DNA of 64,000 nt. Origin: Microbulbifer sp. HZ11. Its GTDB lineage: Bacteria > Pseudomonadota > Gammaproteobacteria > Pseudomonadales > Cellvibrionaceae. The stretch lies in contig NZ_JELR01000002.1 of the NCBI RefSeq assembly GCF_000708675.1, positions 1,054,001 through 1,118,000 on the forward strand. Reading direction: 5' to 3'. Positions 8,069 to 16,542 of the stretch are shown one piece after another. Both the position numbers and the translations under genes were made by a program. Each line of letters opens with the position of its first letter. The stretch's first letter is position 1. The notes below the pieces were generated by a model. It had not been told where the DNA came from, made no database searches, and saw nothing but the letters and a program-made list of their open reading frames with translations.

Positions 8069-9004
8069 ATGATCATCACTCGACTGCTCTTCCTGCTGTT
8101 CGTCACCCTCGGCGGCGTCCGTGCGCATTGTGAAAATTACGCGGTAGACGAAATAGAGATCTGGCCGGATTCCGCCCCCCTCAACAAGCCGGTGATCACA
8201 CTGGACGAAACCCTGGATGAGGAGCAGAAACGATTCCGTCAAATATCTGTTCCCAGTATTTTTCTATTCAGAAAAAGTGACGTGCGCAAACCCGGGCCAG
8301 CGTTACTCTACATTCCCGGGGGTGGCTATGCGAATGTCTCAATCGGCCGGGACCGCGGAAAAGAGTGGGCAAATCTATTTTTCAGTATGGGATTTACAAC
8401 CGTAGCGGTACTGAAATATCGCCTGCCCGACACACGCATAGTCGAGCATCAGCATAAAGTCCCGCTACTGGACGCCCAGCAGGCGCTGGCGACACTGCAC
8501 AGGAACGCTTCCTCGTGGCAAATCGACCGCGAAAAAATCGGCGTGATGGGTGCATCGGCCGGTGGCCACCTTGCTGCCAGCCTGAGCAACCTTTCTGGTG
8601 AAATACTCGCCCCGGGCATACTGCCAGAGGAACTTGCGCATTCGTTTTCGATACTGCGGGTTCCCGTTATCACGTTTACCGATCCGTACCGGCACGAGGG
8701 TTCCTACCACAGACTTCTGGGCGATCGCGCCAGCGACAAGGATCTGATGCATTTATTTTCCCTGGAGCATCAGGTCACTTCCAGAACGCCGCCCACCTTT
8801 CTTGTTTACGCGACCGATGACACATCGGTCCCGTATCAGAACAGTTTGCTGTACGCATCTCAGATAGAGAAACACGGGGTGCCAGTCACAACCGTTCAAC
8901 TGGAACGCGGCGGCCACACCTTTGGACTGGACCGCAAGGTGGTCGACAAAGACTGGACGCTGGATCTGAGGAAGTGGGTGCAACAAACCGTGCACGATAA
9001 CTAG
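8069..9004 (+). CDS. Secreted alpha/beta-hydrolase (acetylesterase/xylanase-like)
   Basis: 311-residue alpha/beta hydrolase with an N-terminal signal peptide (about residues 1-20). The oxyanion-hole motif GGGY is near residue 77, the nucleophile is S163 in GASAGG, and the likely acid and base are Asp in YATDDTSVP and His in RGGHTFGL. This order is typical of the BD-FAE/acetyl-xylan-esterase-like group that removes acetyl or other esters from polysaccharides. The 8-bp gap to the upstream lyase suggests coupled expression and a role in de-esterifying the same uronan. The exact ester is unknown. Confidence 0.82.
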   Translation: MIITRLLFLLFVTLGGVRAHCENYAVDEIEIWPDSAPLNKPVITLDETLDEEQKRFRQISVPSIFLFRKSDVRKPGPALLYIPGGGYANVSIGRDRGKEWANLFFSMGFTTVAVLKYRLPDTRIVEHQHKVPLLDAQQALATLHRNASSWQIDREKIGVMGASAGGHLAASLSNLSGEILAPGILPEELAHSFSILRVPVITFTDPYRHEGSYHRLLGDRASDKDLMHLFSLEHQVTSRTPPTFLVYATDDTSVPYQNSLLYASQIEKHGVPVTTVQLERGGHTFGLDRKVVDKDWTLDLRKWVQQTVHDN

Positions 9005-9056
9005 GGAACCTCCGATCAGGCCCTGCGCGGCACCGGCATAAAACCAACCGGCATGA

Positions 9057-9067
9057 TGGTCATACCA
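9057..9067 (+). promoter_or_regulatory. Candidate uronate-regulon operator (TGGTCATACCA)
   Basis: An 11-base near-palindrome about 127 bp before the second TonB receptor start, the same distance as the similar site before the first receptor. Its complement, TGGTATGACCA, shares GGTATGAC with a site before the GH28 gene (24576-24592). A further half-site, TTTACCATC, follows at 9070-9078. Confidence 0.5.
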
Positions 9068-9193
9068 CTTTACCATCAGCCTCATCTGCTTCATACTGAC
9101 ACCAGATATCACGCCACCACCCAAGAGCGGCACCTCCGGAGTGTGAGAGCGTGGATCAAGCGTCGAGAGAGAAAATAAGAATCAGGAGCAAAG

Positions 9194-12094
9194 ATGAGCA
9201 ATCAGCCTACACAGCCCAAGTCGCGCCCGGGGTTTTCCAAGAGCCTGCTGGCACTGACCATCGCATCCGTCGCCTTGCAGACCTCCGCCGCACAAGCACA
9301 GGAAAACAGCGAACAGAGCGCGCTAGAGGAAATCGTAGTAACCGGAAGTATCCGCGACACACTGCGCAACTCCATTGATATCAAACGAGATGCCGAGACC
9401 ATCGTCGATGTCATTTCCGCGGCAGAAATGGGTAGCCTCCCCGACCTCTCCGTAGCGGAAACCCTGGAGCGTATCGTGGGTGTGACCGGTGACCGCTTCA
9501 AAGGCAACGCCAGTGAGATTTCCGTGCGCGGCCTGGGACCATTTCTTGGCTACTCCACCTATAACGGCCGTGAAATTTCTTCCGGCAGTGGCAACCGCTC
9601 AGTCGCCTTCTCCCAGTTCCCCTCGGAACTGGTCAACGGCGCCATGGTGTACAAATCCCAGTCCGCCGACCTGCTGGAAGGCGGCGTCGCCGGGCTGATC
9701 GACCTGCAGAGTATTCGCCCGATTGACTACGGAAAACGCCGCTTCCAGGCGGAAGTAAAAGGCAACTACAACGATTACGATGCCAAGCTCAACGGTGACA
9801 ACGGCCTGGGCTACCGCAACTCCATCTCCTATACCGATGTGTTCGACACCGATATTGGTACCGTAGGTTTTGCCATCGGTTACGCCGGGCACGACTCTTC
9901 CACCCCGGAAGAGAGTTTCAACACCAGCTCCACCCTAAGAAACTGCAACTCGGACCAATCTGTCGACGGTGGCAGCAACTGCTCCTGGAGTGACGACAAT
10001 GCGGCGGCAAACGGTGGCGCCGCGGCGGATGGCGACTATTACTTCATTCCCAACGCGTTTTATTTCCGGCAGATGGAGTCCGAAGAGACACGCGATGCGG
10101 TCATGACGACGCTTCAGTGGCAACCGAATGACGACTGGAACATCACCGCCGATGCGCAGTGGTCCAATCGTTTCTATTACGAAGACCGCCACGACCTCTA
10201 CTTTGATGACGGCAGACGTCGCATCAGCAACTGGACCACCAACGATGCCCATGCGCTCACGTCTTATACCGGCGAATCGCGGGTCAGCACCTACGGCGAG
10301 TTCCGCGAGCGCGACGAGGACTATGCCGGCGGTGGTCTCAATTTCGAGTGGGCCGCCAGTGACCGCCTGACACTGAATGCGGACCTCTCCTACTCCGGTA
10401 CTACACGCTATCAGGAAACCTGGCAGACCCGCTTCCGCTCCGACCGCGTCTGGTACGACTTCGATACCCGTGGCACCGGCGGTGACAGCTGGGCCAGCGT
10501 GGATATTTATCAGGACCCGGACAATCCCGTGGAAACCGCGCTAACGGCCGATACACTCAACGACTACGGCTTTTACAGCGCGAACCAGCGCGCGCGCTAT
10601 GGTGAGATGGAACTCAAGGACGAGATCGCCGCGGTGGCATTCAGCGGCGTATTCGAGCTGGAAGGTGATGTGATTCAGTCCGTCGAGGCCGGGGTGCGTC
10701 TGTCTTCCCACGACCACAACAACTACGGTGAAGACCGCACTGAATTCACCGATACGGCGAATGCCGATATCTCCACCATTGCCCAGGAGTGCGCCACCGA
10801 TTACCCCCAGCAGAATTTTGGCAGTGATGCCGGCAGCAGCTTCGGCGAGTGGGCCACCTACGATACGCTGTGCGCGTTCGACCTGATGATGGGCGATGAG
10901 GATTGGGCACTGTCACCGGAGGCGCCCAGTGCCGGGGACGTCAACCTGACCGAACAGGTGCAGTCCGCCTTCGTGAAACTCAATTACTACACCGAACTTG
11001 GCAACCTGTACCTGTCCGGTAATGTCGGCCTGCGCGCGGTACAGACAGAGATTGAATCGGTCGGATACCGCCAGAGTTATGCGGTTAACAACAACGATGC
11101 CGGCACACCGGGTGACCTTTCTGACGATAGTATTTTAATTACCGAAATTCCGGACTCTCTGACCCGTGAGGTCTACACCAATCGCTATCTGAACATTCTG
11201 CCCAGCGTAAACGTCAACCTCGGGCTGAGTGAAACCCTGCAGCTGCGCGCTGCCGCCTACAGTGCGATTTCACGGCCAGACATGTGGTGGATGGGTGCCG
11301 GTCGCGATCTGGACCTGGGGGATGGCGAAGAAGAGTTTGACAGTGTCGAGTCCGCCATTGAAAGCGGATCGGTTACCGCACTAGGCAACCCCAATCTGGA
11401 AGCGATCGAGTCACGCAATTTCGACATTTCTCTGGCCTGGTATCCCGCGGACGAGTCCATGGTATCCGCAGCGTACTATCACAAGACCTTCAAGGCCGGA
11501 CTGGAAGTCGCCGACGCTGAGGAAGTTCAGGAGTCCTTCGACATCAACGGCGAGATGCTGGCGATGAATATCGACGGGCTGATCCAGAACAGCGATGAGT
11601 CCTCCACCATTACCGGCGTGGAGCTCACCGCGCAACACGCGTTCAGCAATCTGCCCGAGCCCCTCGACGGCCTGGGTGTGATGGCCGGCCTGAACATTGC
11701 CGACACCGACTTCGATTATTTCGAAAACGGCTCAGACATCACCGAAGACGTCACCATCGCTGCGGCGAATCTGCCGGGCTTCTCCAAAAAAAGCTACAAC
11801 GCAGAAGTCTTCTGGGAAAACTACGGTATCGCCAGCCGACTGTCGTACAAGTACCGCTCAGACTACCTGAAACCCTTCGGCAGTGATTTCGGTCAGACAA
11901 ACCGGTTTGTGGACGATACCAGCTCGCTCGACCTGTCACTGTCTTACCGTCTGAACGAGAACCTGCAGCTGAAACTCCAGGCCATCAACCTCACCAATGA
12001 ACCCTATACCGAGTACCGCGTTGCCGAAGGTGGCTACAGCCGCGTGGAGTTTAGCGGAACCCGCTACTTCTTCGGTGTTCAGTACAGAATGTAA
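9194..12094 (+). CDS. TonB-dependent receptor (oligosaccharide uptake)
   Basis: 966-residue outer-membrane receptor. The signal peptide ends around SAAQAQ (residue 35), then comes the TonB-box-like ALEEIVVTGSI, the plug (VDVISAAEMGSLPDLSVAETLERIVGVTG, SEISVRGLGPF) and a barrel ending FFGVQYRM. An AGGAGC ribosome site lies 4 bases before ATG 9194. The extracellular-loop region near residues 245-285 is rich in Cys, Asn, Gly and Ala. It follows the lyase-esterase pair and precedes uxaC, so a uronate oligomer is the probable cargo. It is one of four receptors in the window and belongs to the same Caulobacter-type plug class as those at 3814 and 20143. Confidence 0.93.
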   Translation: MSNQPTQPKSRPGFSKSLLALTIASVALQTSAAQAQENSEQSALEEIVVTGSIRDTLRNSIDIKRDAETIVDVISAAEMGSLPDLSVAETLERIVGVTGDRFKGNASEISVRGLGPFLGYSTYNGREISSGSGNRSVAFSQFPSELVNGAMVYKSQSADLLEGGVAGLIDLQSIRPIDYGKRRFQAEVKGNYNDYDAKLNGDNGLGYRNSISYTDVFDTDIGTVGFAIGYAGHDSSTPEESFNTSSTLRNCNSDQSVDGGSNCSWSDDNAAANGGAAADGDYYFIPNAFYFRQMESEETRDAVMTTLQWQPNDDWNITADAQWSNRFYYEDRHDLYFDDGRRRISNWTTNDAHALTSYTGESRVSTYGEFRERDEDYAGGGLNFEWAASDRLTLNADLSYSGTTRYQETWQTRFRSDRVWYDFDTRGTGGDSWASVDIYQDPDNPVETALTADTLNDYGFYSANQRARYGEMELKDEIAAVAFSGVFELEGDVIQSVEAGVRLSSHDHNNYGEDRTEFTDTANADISTIAQECATDYPQQNFGSDAGSSFGEWATYDTLCAFDLMMGDEDWALSPEAPSAGDVNLTEQVQSAFVKLNYYTELGNLYLSGNVGLRAVQTEIESVGYRQSYAVNNNDAGTPGDLSDDSILITEIPDSLTREVYTNRYLNILPSVNVNLGLSETLQLRAAAYSAISRPDMWWMGAGRDLDLGDGEEEFDSVESAIESGSVTALGNPNLEAIESRNFDISLAWYPADESMVSAAYYHKTFKAGLEVADAEEVQESFDINGEMLAMNIDGLIQNSDESSTITGVELTAQHAFSNLPEPLDGLGVMAGLNIADTDFDYFENGSDITEDVTIAAANLPGFSKKSYNAEVFWENYGIASRLSYKYRSDYLKPFGSDFGQTNRFVDDTSSLDLSLSYRLNENLQLKLQAINLTNEPYTEYRVAEGGYSRVEFSGTRYFFGVQYRM

Positions 12095-12144
12095 ACGTGT
12101 AACGCGCAAGTCGCTCCCATACTCAGGCAGTCTGCAACTGCAAT

Positions 12145-12177
12145 GCCTTACCAAACATATTGACTGGTAAAGCCAAT
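12145..12177. promoter_or_regulatory. Two adjacent uronate-regulon operator candidates
   Basis: GCCTTACCAAAC at 12145-12156 (complement GTTTGGTAAGGC) is followed by CTGGTAAAGCCAAT at 12164-12177. The two boxes are inverted relative to each other, about 20 bp apart, and match the TGGTNNNRCCA pattern seen elsewhere in this locus. They lie about 350 bp before uxaC. Confidence 0.5.
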
Positions 12178-12318
12178 TTTGCCAGTATGGCAGCAATCGC
12201 TGCTCAGCCCAGACTCGCAATATCGAGATCTAGTGAGCATCGAGGTTTTCTCCATCGCCTGGCGCACCGGGCATGAGGGGGCTGGTTTGGACCCCTTGGC
12301 CTTTATTTTGCGCATGCC

Positions 12319-12372
12319 GCCCGCTCCCGCCGCAGCCCCTTGCTGGGCGGTGAGCCGGGCTCTTTTCTTTTT
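12319..12372 (+). terminator. Terminator-like hairpin upstream of uxaC
   Basis: GCCCGCTCCCGCCGCAGC (12319-12336) pairs with bases around 12342-12360 (GCTGGGCGGTGAGCCGGGC), with one bulge and two mismatches, and is followed by TCTTTTCTTTTT. It either ends transcripts from the upstream TonB receptor or acts as an attenuator in the uxaC leader. Confidence 0.6.
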
Positions 12373-12528
12373 GTGGCTCTATTTAGGTTCCTATCTGGCC
12401 CAAATGAATTCCCGGCGCTGGTACAACCACACAACAATAAATGGATTCGGCCTCCGACGACCGCCATCAATGCGCGAAGTGCGAGCCGCCGGTTCCCAAT
12501 GGCAAACCCGAAATCTGGAAGCATCCAC

Positions 12529-13956
12529 ATGACACGCCCTCTGATTCTGCACCCCGACCGTCTGTTTCCGGCCGACCAAGTAAGCCGGGATATCGCGCGC
12601 AATCTTTACCAGAGCGTGAAAGACCTGCCGATCATCAGCCCGCACGGTCACACCGATCCGTCCTGGTTCGCCGAGAACCAGCCCTTCGGCAACCCGGCGG
12701 ACCTGCTGATCCGTCCGGATCACTATGTGTTCCGCATGCTCTATTCCCAGGGCATCCCCCTGGAGAGCCTGGGCATCCGCACCCAGGACGGCACCCCAGT
12801 CGAACAGGATCCACGCAAGATCTGGCAACTGCTGGCGGACAACTACCACCTGTTCCGAGGCACTCCATCGCGCACCTGGCTGGATACGGTTTTCCACGAT
12901 GTGTTCGGGCTGGACGTTCAGCTGAACAGTGAGACTGCCGAGCTGTACTACGAGCGTATCGACAGCGAACTGAAAAAGCCGGAGTTCCTGCCGCGCGCGC
13001 TGTTCGAGCGTTTCAATATCGAAGTGATTGCGACCACCGAATCCCCGCTGGACGATCTGCGTCACCACCGGAAGATTCTGGACAGCAGCTGGAAAGGCCG
13101 TGTGATCACCGCCTTCCGCCCGGACCCGGTGCTGGATCCGGACTTCGAGGGCTTTACCGATAACCTGGCGCAGCTGGCCGAGATCACCGGTGAAGACACT
13201 TCCACCTGGTCCGGTTACTTGGCGGCACTGCGCAACCGTCGCGAGTTTTTCAAGCAGATGGGCGCGACCTCCACCGACCACGGTCACCCCACCGCGACCA
13301 CCGCGAACCTGTCTGCGGCGGAAGCCGAGGCGCTGTTCCTGCGCGTTTGTAGAGAGGTGAGTGCGGGTAACTGTAGCGCAGAGGATGCCGAACTGTTCCG
13401 TGGCCAAATGCTGACCGAGATGGCGCGCATGAGCATCGAGGACGGTCTGGTCATGCAGATCCACCCGGGCTCTTTCCGCAACCACAACAAGGTGGTGTTC
13501 GAGCGCTTCGGTCGCGACAAGGGCTGCGATATTCCTTCCCAGACCGATTACGTGCACGCGCTGCAGCCGCTGCTGGAAGCGGTGGGCAACGAGCCGGAGC
13601 TGAGCATTATTCTGTTCACCCTGGACGAGACCAGCTACAGCCGCGAACTGGCACCGCTGGCGGGCCACTACCCGGCGCTGAAACTGGGCCCGAGCTGGTG
13701 GTTCCACGATAGCCCTGAAGGTATGCGACGCTTCCGCGAGCAGGTGACCGAGACTGCCGGTTTCTACAATACCGTGGGCTTTAACGATGACACCCGCGCG
13801 TTCCTGTCCATCCCTGCCCGTCACGATGTGGCGCGCCGCATGGATTGTGTATGGCTGGCGCAACTGGTCAGCGACCACCGCCTGCAGGAAGACGAAGCCT
13901 TCGAACTGGCTGCAGACCTCGCCTACAACCTGGCGAAGAAAGCGTACAAGCTTTGA
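12529..13956 (+). CDS. uxaC: Glucuronate/galacturonate isomerase UxaC
   Basis: 475-residue cytosolic uronate isomerase that converts D-glucuronate to D-fructuronate and D-galacturonate to D-tagaturonate. The start MTRPLILHPDRLFPAD at 12529 gives the usual family length (about 470) and the typical N-terminus; the open frame extends upstream without similarity. Visible family features are the metal-binding ISPHGHTDP near residue 33, the long (beta/alpha)8 amidohydrolase-like body, HPGSFRNHN near residue 300 and GPSWWFHDSPEGMRRF near residue 390. The uxuB-type gene starts 13 bp later, forming a two-gene operon. Confidence 0.95.
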   Translation: MTRPLILHPDRLFPADQVSRDIARNLYQSVKDLPIISPHGHTDPSWFAENQPFGNPADLLIRPDHYVFRMLYSQGIPLESLGIRTQDGTPVEQDPRKIWQLLADNYHLFRGTPSRTWLDTVFHDVFGLDVQLNSETAELYYERIDSELKKPEFLPRALFERFNIEVIATTESPLDDLRHHRKILDSSWKGRVITAFRPDPVLDPDFEGFTDNLAQLAEITGEDTSTWSGYLAALRNRREFFKQMGATSTDHGHPTATTANLSAAEAEALFLRVCREVSAGNCSAEDAELFRGQMLTEMARMSIEDGLVMQIHPGSFRNHNKVVFERFGRDKGCDIPSQTDYVHALQPLLEAVGNEPELSIILFTLDETSYSRELAPLAGHYPALKLGPSWWFHDSPEGMRRFREQVTETAGFYNTVGFNDDTRAFLSIPARHDVARRMDCVWLAQLVSDHRLQEDEAFELAADLAYNLAKKAYKL

Positions 13957-13969
13957 TAGGTAGAAAGAA

Positions 13970-15460
13970 ATGAGCCAAGAAAGACTCAACAACAATATTC
14001 TGGAAAACCTCCCCGCCGAGGTGATCAAGCCGGCTTACGACCGCAACGAAGTCACTACCGGCATCGTGCACCTGGGCATCGGTGCTTTCCACCGCGCGCA
14101 CCAGGCGTGGTTTACGGAAAACCGCATTACCGCCGGTGAAAAGGACTGGGGCATTGTGGGCGCGAGCCTGCGCTCTGCCGGTGTACGCGATCAGCTGGTG
14201 CCGCAGAACGGCCTTTATTCCGTGGTGGAAAAATCCAACGCGGGCACCAAGGTGCAGATCGTAGGCGCGGTGAGCGATGTGCTGGTGGGCCCGGAAAGCC
14301 CGCAGCAACTGATGGAATTACTGGCCCAGAAAAGCGTGCGCATCGTTTCCCTGACCATCACCGAGAAAGGCTACTGCCACGATCCGGCGAGCGGCGACCT
14401 GAACCCGCAGCACCCGGACGTGATTCACGATCTGGCCAACCCGCAGGCTCCCAAGTCTGCGCTGGGTTACATCGTCGGTGCCCTAGCCCTGCGCAAGGAG
14501 CGCGGTCTGCCGGGCTTTACCGTGCTGACCTGCGACAACCTGCCGTCCAACGGCAAGCTGCTGGGCAATGTGCTGGGACAGTTCGCGGAGAAAGTCGACA
14601 GCGAACTGGCGGTGTGGATTGCGGAAAACACCACCACCCCCTCCACCATGGTGGACCGCATCGTGCCGGCCACGACCGACGTGGATCGCGCAGAGCTGGA
14701 AGCGCTGATCGGCTGTCGCGACGAGGCGGCGGTGATGGCGGAGCCTTTTGCGCAGTGGGTGGTGGAAGACAATTTCCTGCGCGGCCGCCCGGCGTGGGAC
14801 AAGGCCGGCGCGACCTTTGTGGACGATGTGGAAGTCTACGAGCTGATCAAGCTGCGTCTGCTGAATGGCAGTCACTCCCTGCTGGCCTACAGCGGCTATC
14901 TGGCGGGCTGCGAGACGGTAGCGGATGTGATGGCGGTGCCGGCCTTCAACAAGCTGGTGCTGCACTTTATGCAGTCCGAAGCCACTACCTCTATCGGCGT
15001 ACCCGCCGAGTTTGATATTGCCGCTTACCAGGCACAACTGATCGAGCGCTTCGAGAACCGCGCCCTTCGTCACCGCACCTGGCAGATCGCCATGGACGGT
15101 TCGCAGAAGATTCCGCAGCGCTGGCTCGGCACCCTGCGCCACCAACTGGCGAACAACGGCCCCATCGAGGTGCTGAGCTTTGCGCTGGCCAACTGGATCC
15201 GTTACGTATCCGCGGTGGACGAGAAAGGCAATGCCATTGAGGTTTCCGACCCGCTGGCGGCGGAACTGAAAGCAATCTGCGATCAGTACAAGCCGCAAGG
15301 AAATGAAGCACTGGCCGCGAACTTCCTCGCATTTACCCCGGTGTTCGGTGACGATCTGAAACAGAGTGCAACCCTGCAGGAGGCAGTGGTGAATTGGCTG
15401 AACAAACTGGATGCACAGGGCACACTGGCCTGTGTGGAAGAAGCGTTCGCGAGCCTGTAA
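13970..15460 (+). CDS. uxuB: Mannitol-dehydrogenase-family uronate reductase (fructuronate reductase, UxuB-type)
   Basis: 496-residue member of the long-chain polyol dehydrogenase family. The N-terminal GIVHLGIGAFHRAHQAWF is the nucleotide-binding and family signature, and KLRLLNGSHSLLAYSGYLAG contains the conserved catalytic Lys-Asn-His set. UxuB reduces D-fructuronate to D-mannonate with NADH. The N-terminus is of the UxuB/mannitol 2-dehydrogenase type, not the UxaB (tagaturonate reductase) type. It is 13 bp after uxaC, which supplies its substrate. Mannonate dehydratase (UxuA) is not in the window, while altronate dehydratase (UxaA) is, so activity on tagaturonate is possible. A terminator follows. 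Confidence 0.88.
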   Translation: MSQERLNNNILENLPAEVIKPAYDRNEVTTGIVHLGIGAFHRAHQAWFTENRITAGEKDWGIVGASLRSAGVRDQLVPQNGLYSVVEKSNAGTKVQIVGAVSDVLVGPESPQQLMELLAQKSVRIVSLTITEKGYCHDPASGDLNPQHPDVIHDLANPQAPKSALGYIVGALALRKERGLPGFTVLTCDNLPSNGKLLGNVLGQFAEKVDSELAVWIAENTTTPSTMVDRIVPATTDVDRAELEALIGCRDEAAVMAEPFAQWVVEDNFLRGRPAWDKAGATFVDDVEVYELIKLRLLNGSHSLLAYSGYLAGCETVADVMAVPAFNKLVLHFMQSEATTSIGVPAEFDIAAYQAQLIERFENRALRHRTWQIAMDGSQKIPQRWLGTLRHQLANNGPIEVLSFALANWIRYVSAVDEKGNAIEVSDPLAAELKAICDQYKPQGNEALAANFLAFTPVFGDDLKQSATLQEAVVNWLNKLDAQGTLACVEEAFASL

Positions 15461-15558
15461 GACTGTAAGTTTTTGTGATCTATCTGCCGGTGGCGGTTTT
15501 CGATTCGACTAAAGCCATGCCGGCCTTTCCTTCAGGAATCAAAAAGTTTGTCGCCTTT

Positions 15559-15588
15559 AATCCCGCAGCCTGGGCTGCGGGATTTTTT
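15559..15588 (+). terminator. Intrinsic terminator after uxuB
   Basis: AATCCCGCAGCC (15559-15570) pairs with GGCTGCGGGATT (15573-15584) and is followed by T residues to 15588. It sits between the convergent uxuB and kduD-like genes and ends the uxaC-uxuB transcript. Confidence 0.9.
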
Positions 15589-15611
15589 ATGCCATCCGAA
15601 ATAAAAAACCA

Positions 15612-16403
15612 TCACTCGTTCGACGGTTTACCTATTGTTGCCAGAATACCCCCATCCACGTAAACCACCTGACCGTTGACGAAATTGCTCGCGTCACTGG
15701 ACAGGAACACCGCCGCACCCTGCAGGTCTTCCGGGTTGCCCCAGCGGCCGGCCGGGGTACGGCCGATAATAAAATCGTTAAACGGGTGGCCGTCGACACG
15801 GATCGGAGCGGTCTGGCTGGTGGCGAAGTAGCCGGGGCCAATACCGTTCACCTGGATATTGTGGCGTGCCCACTCGGTGGCCATATTCTGGGTCAGCATT
15901 TTCAGGCCGCCCTTGGAGGCTGCGTAAGCGGAAACGCTATCGCGACCCAGTTCACTCATCATGGAGCAAATATTGATGATCTTGCCCGCGCCGCGCTCGA
16001 TCATACGGCGCACCACCGGGCGGCTCATCACCATCACACCGGTCAGGTTGGTTTCCAGAACCTTGTTCCATTCGGACAGTTCCATTTCCAACAGCGGTAC
16101 GCGGCGGATAATACCGGCGTTGTTGACCAGCACATGAATCGGGCCCTGCTCCTGTTCGATCACTGGCACCATTTCGTTCACTTCGTCTTCGTTGGTGACG
16201 TTGAACAGGTAGCCGTGGGCGTCGTAGCCTTTTTCACGCAGTTGCGCGACGGCGCCATCGAGTTTCTCCTGGGAGGAGTGACCGGTGATCACCAGCTTGG
16301 CACCGGCGTTGCCGAGGCCTTCCGCCATGGCCATGCCGAGGCCGTGGGTAGCGCCGGTTACCAGGGCGAGTTTTCCGGTTAAGTCAAACAGTGACTTGGA
16401 CAT
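15612..16403 (-). CDS. kduD: SDR-family 2-keto-3-deoxygluconate dehydrogenase-like protein (KduD)
   Basis: 263-residue SDR. Motifs: TGATHGLGMAMAEG (cofactor binding, near residue 17), NNAGIIRR, the catalytic Ser in INICSMMSELG, and YAASK. It ends in a Gly/Asp-rich IDH-type C-terminus (YVDGGILATIG). KduD interconverts 2,5-diketo-3-deoxygluconate and KDG with NAD(H). It follows kduI in the same direction with 139 bp between them, which strongly suggests this pathway. The HPFNDFIIGRTPAGRWGNPEDL segment also resembles gluconate 5-dehydrogenases, so that is the main alternative. Ribosome site GGAGTTAAAGA precedes the ATG. Confidence 0.85.
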   Translation of the reverse strand: MSKSLFDLTGKLALVTGATHGLGMAMAEGLGNAGAKLVITGHSSQEKLDGAVAQLREKGYDAHGYLFNVTNEDEVNEMVPVIEQEQGPIHVLVNNAGIIRRVPLLEMELSEWNKVLETNLTGVMVMSRPVVRRMIERGAGKIINICSMMSELGRDSVSAYAASKGGLKMLTQNMATEWARHNIQVNGIGPGYFATSQTAPIRVDGHPFNDFIIGRTPAGRWGNPEDLQGAAVFLSSDASNFVNGQVVYVDGGILATIGKPSNE

Positions 16404-16460
16404 TCTTTAACTCCAATTCTTTTGGTAGATGCGCTGCGCTTATCTACCCTACGGACTTCT

Positions 16461-16530
16461 GGATACCGGCCTTCGCCGGTATGACGCCGAAAATAATTCT
16501 TCGTCATCCAGGACTTGATCCGGGATCCAA
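16461..16530. repeat. REP-like palindromes between kduI and kduD
   Basis: Two short palindromic units: ATACCGGCCTTCGCCGGTAT at 16463-16482, and CGTCATCCAGGACTTGATCCGGGATCC at 16502-16528 as an imperfect stem. Both are of the common dispersed type found in gammaproteobacterial intergenic DNA. Related units carrying GGATCGAGTCCGG occur at 63050-63138. In the kduI-kduD spacer they would form mRNA stem-loops. Confidence 0.7.
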
Positions 16531-16542
16531 GTGGGAAAAGGA

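Larger units (their letters stand above)
12095..12528. other. 434-bp leader between TonB receptor and uxaC
   Basis: This stretch holds two operator-like boxes at 12145-12177 and a terminator-like hairpin with a T/C-rich tail at 12319-12372, both entered separately. Open frames here do not resemble known proteins. The region before the uxaC ATG (12373-12528) shows no clear promoter, so the uxaC transcript may start upstream of the hairpin. Confidence 0.45.

Noticed and set aside
12179..12532. 117-codon plus-strand open frame before uxaC
   Set aside because: It crosses a terminator-like hairpin, has no similarity to known proteins and overlaps the uxaC start in another frame.
12391..14028. 545-codon minus-strand open frame opposite uxaC
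   Set aside because: uxaC on the plus strand is unmistakable. The antisense frame also covers non-coding leader and has no family features.
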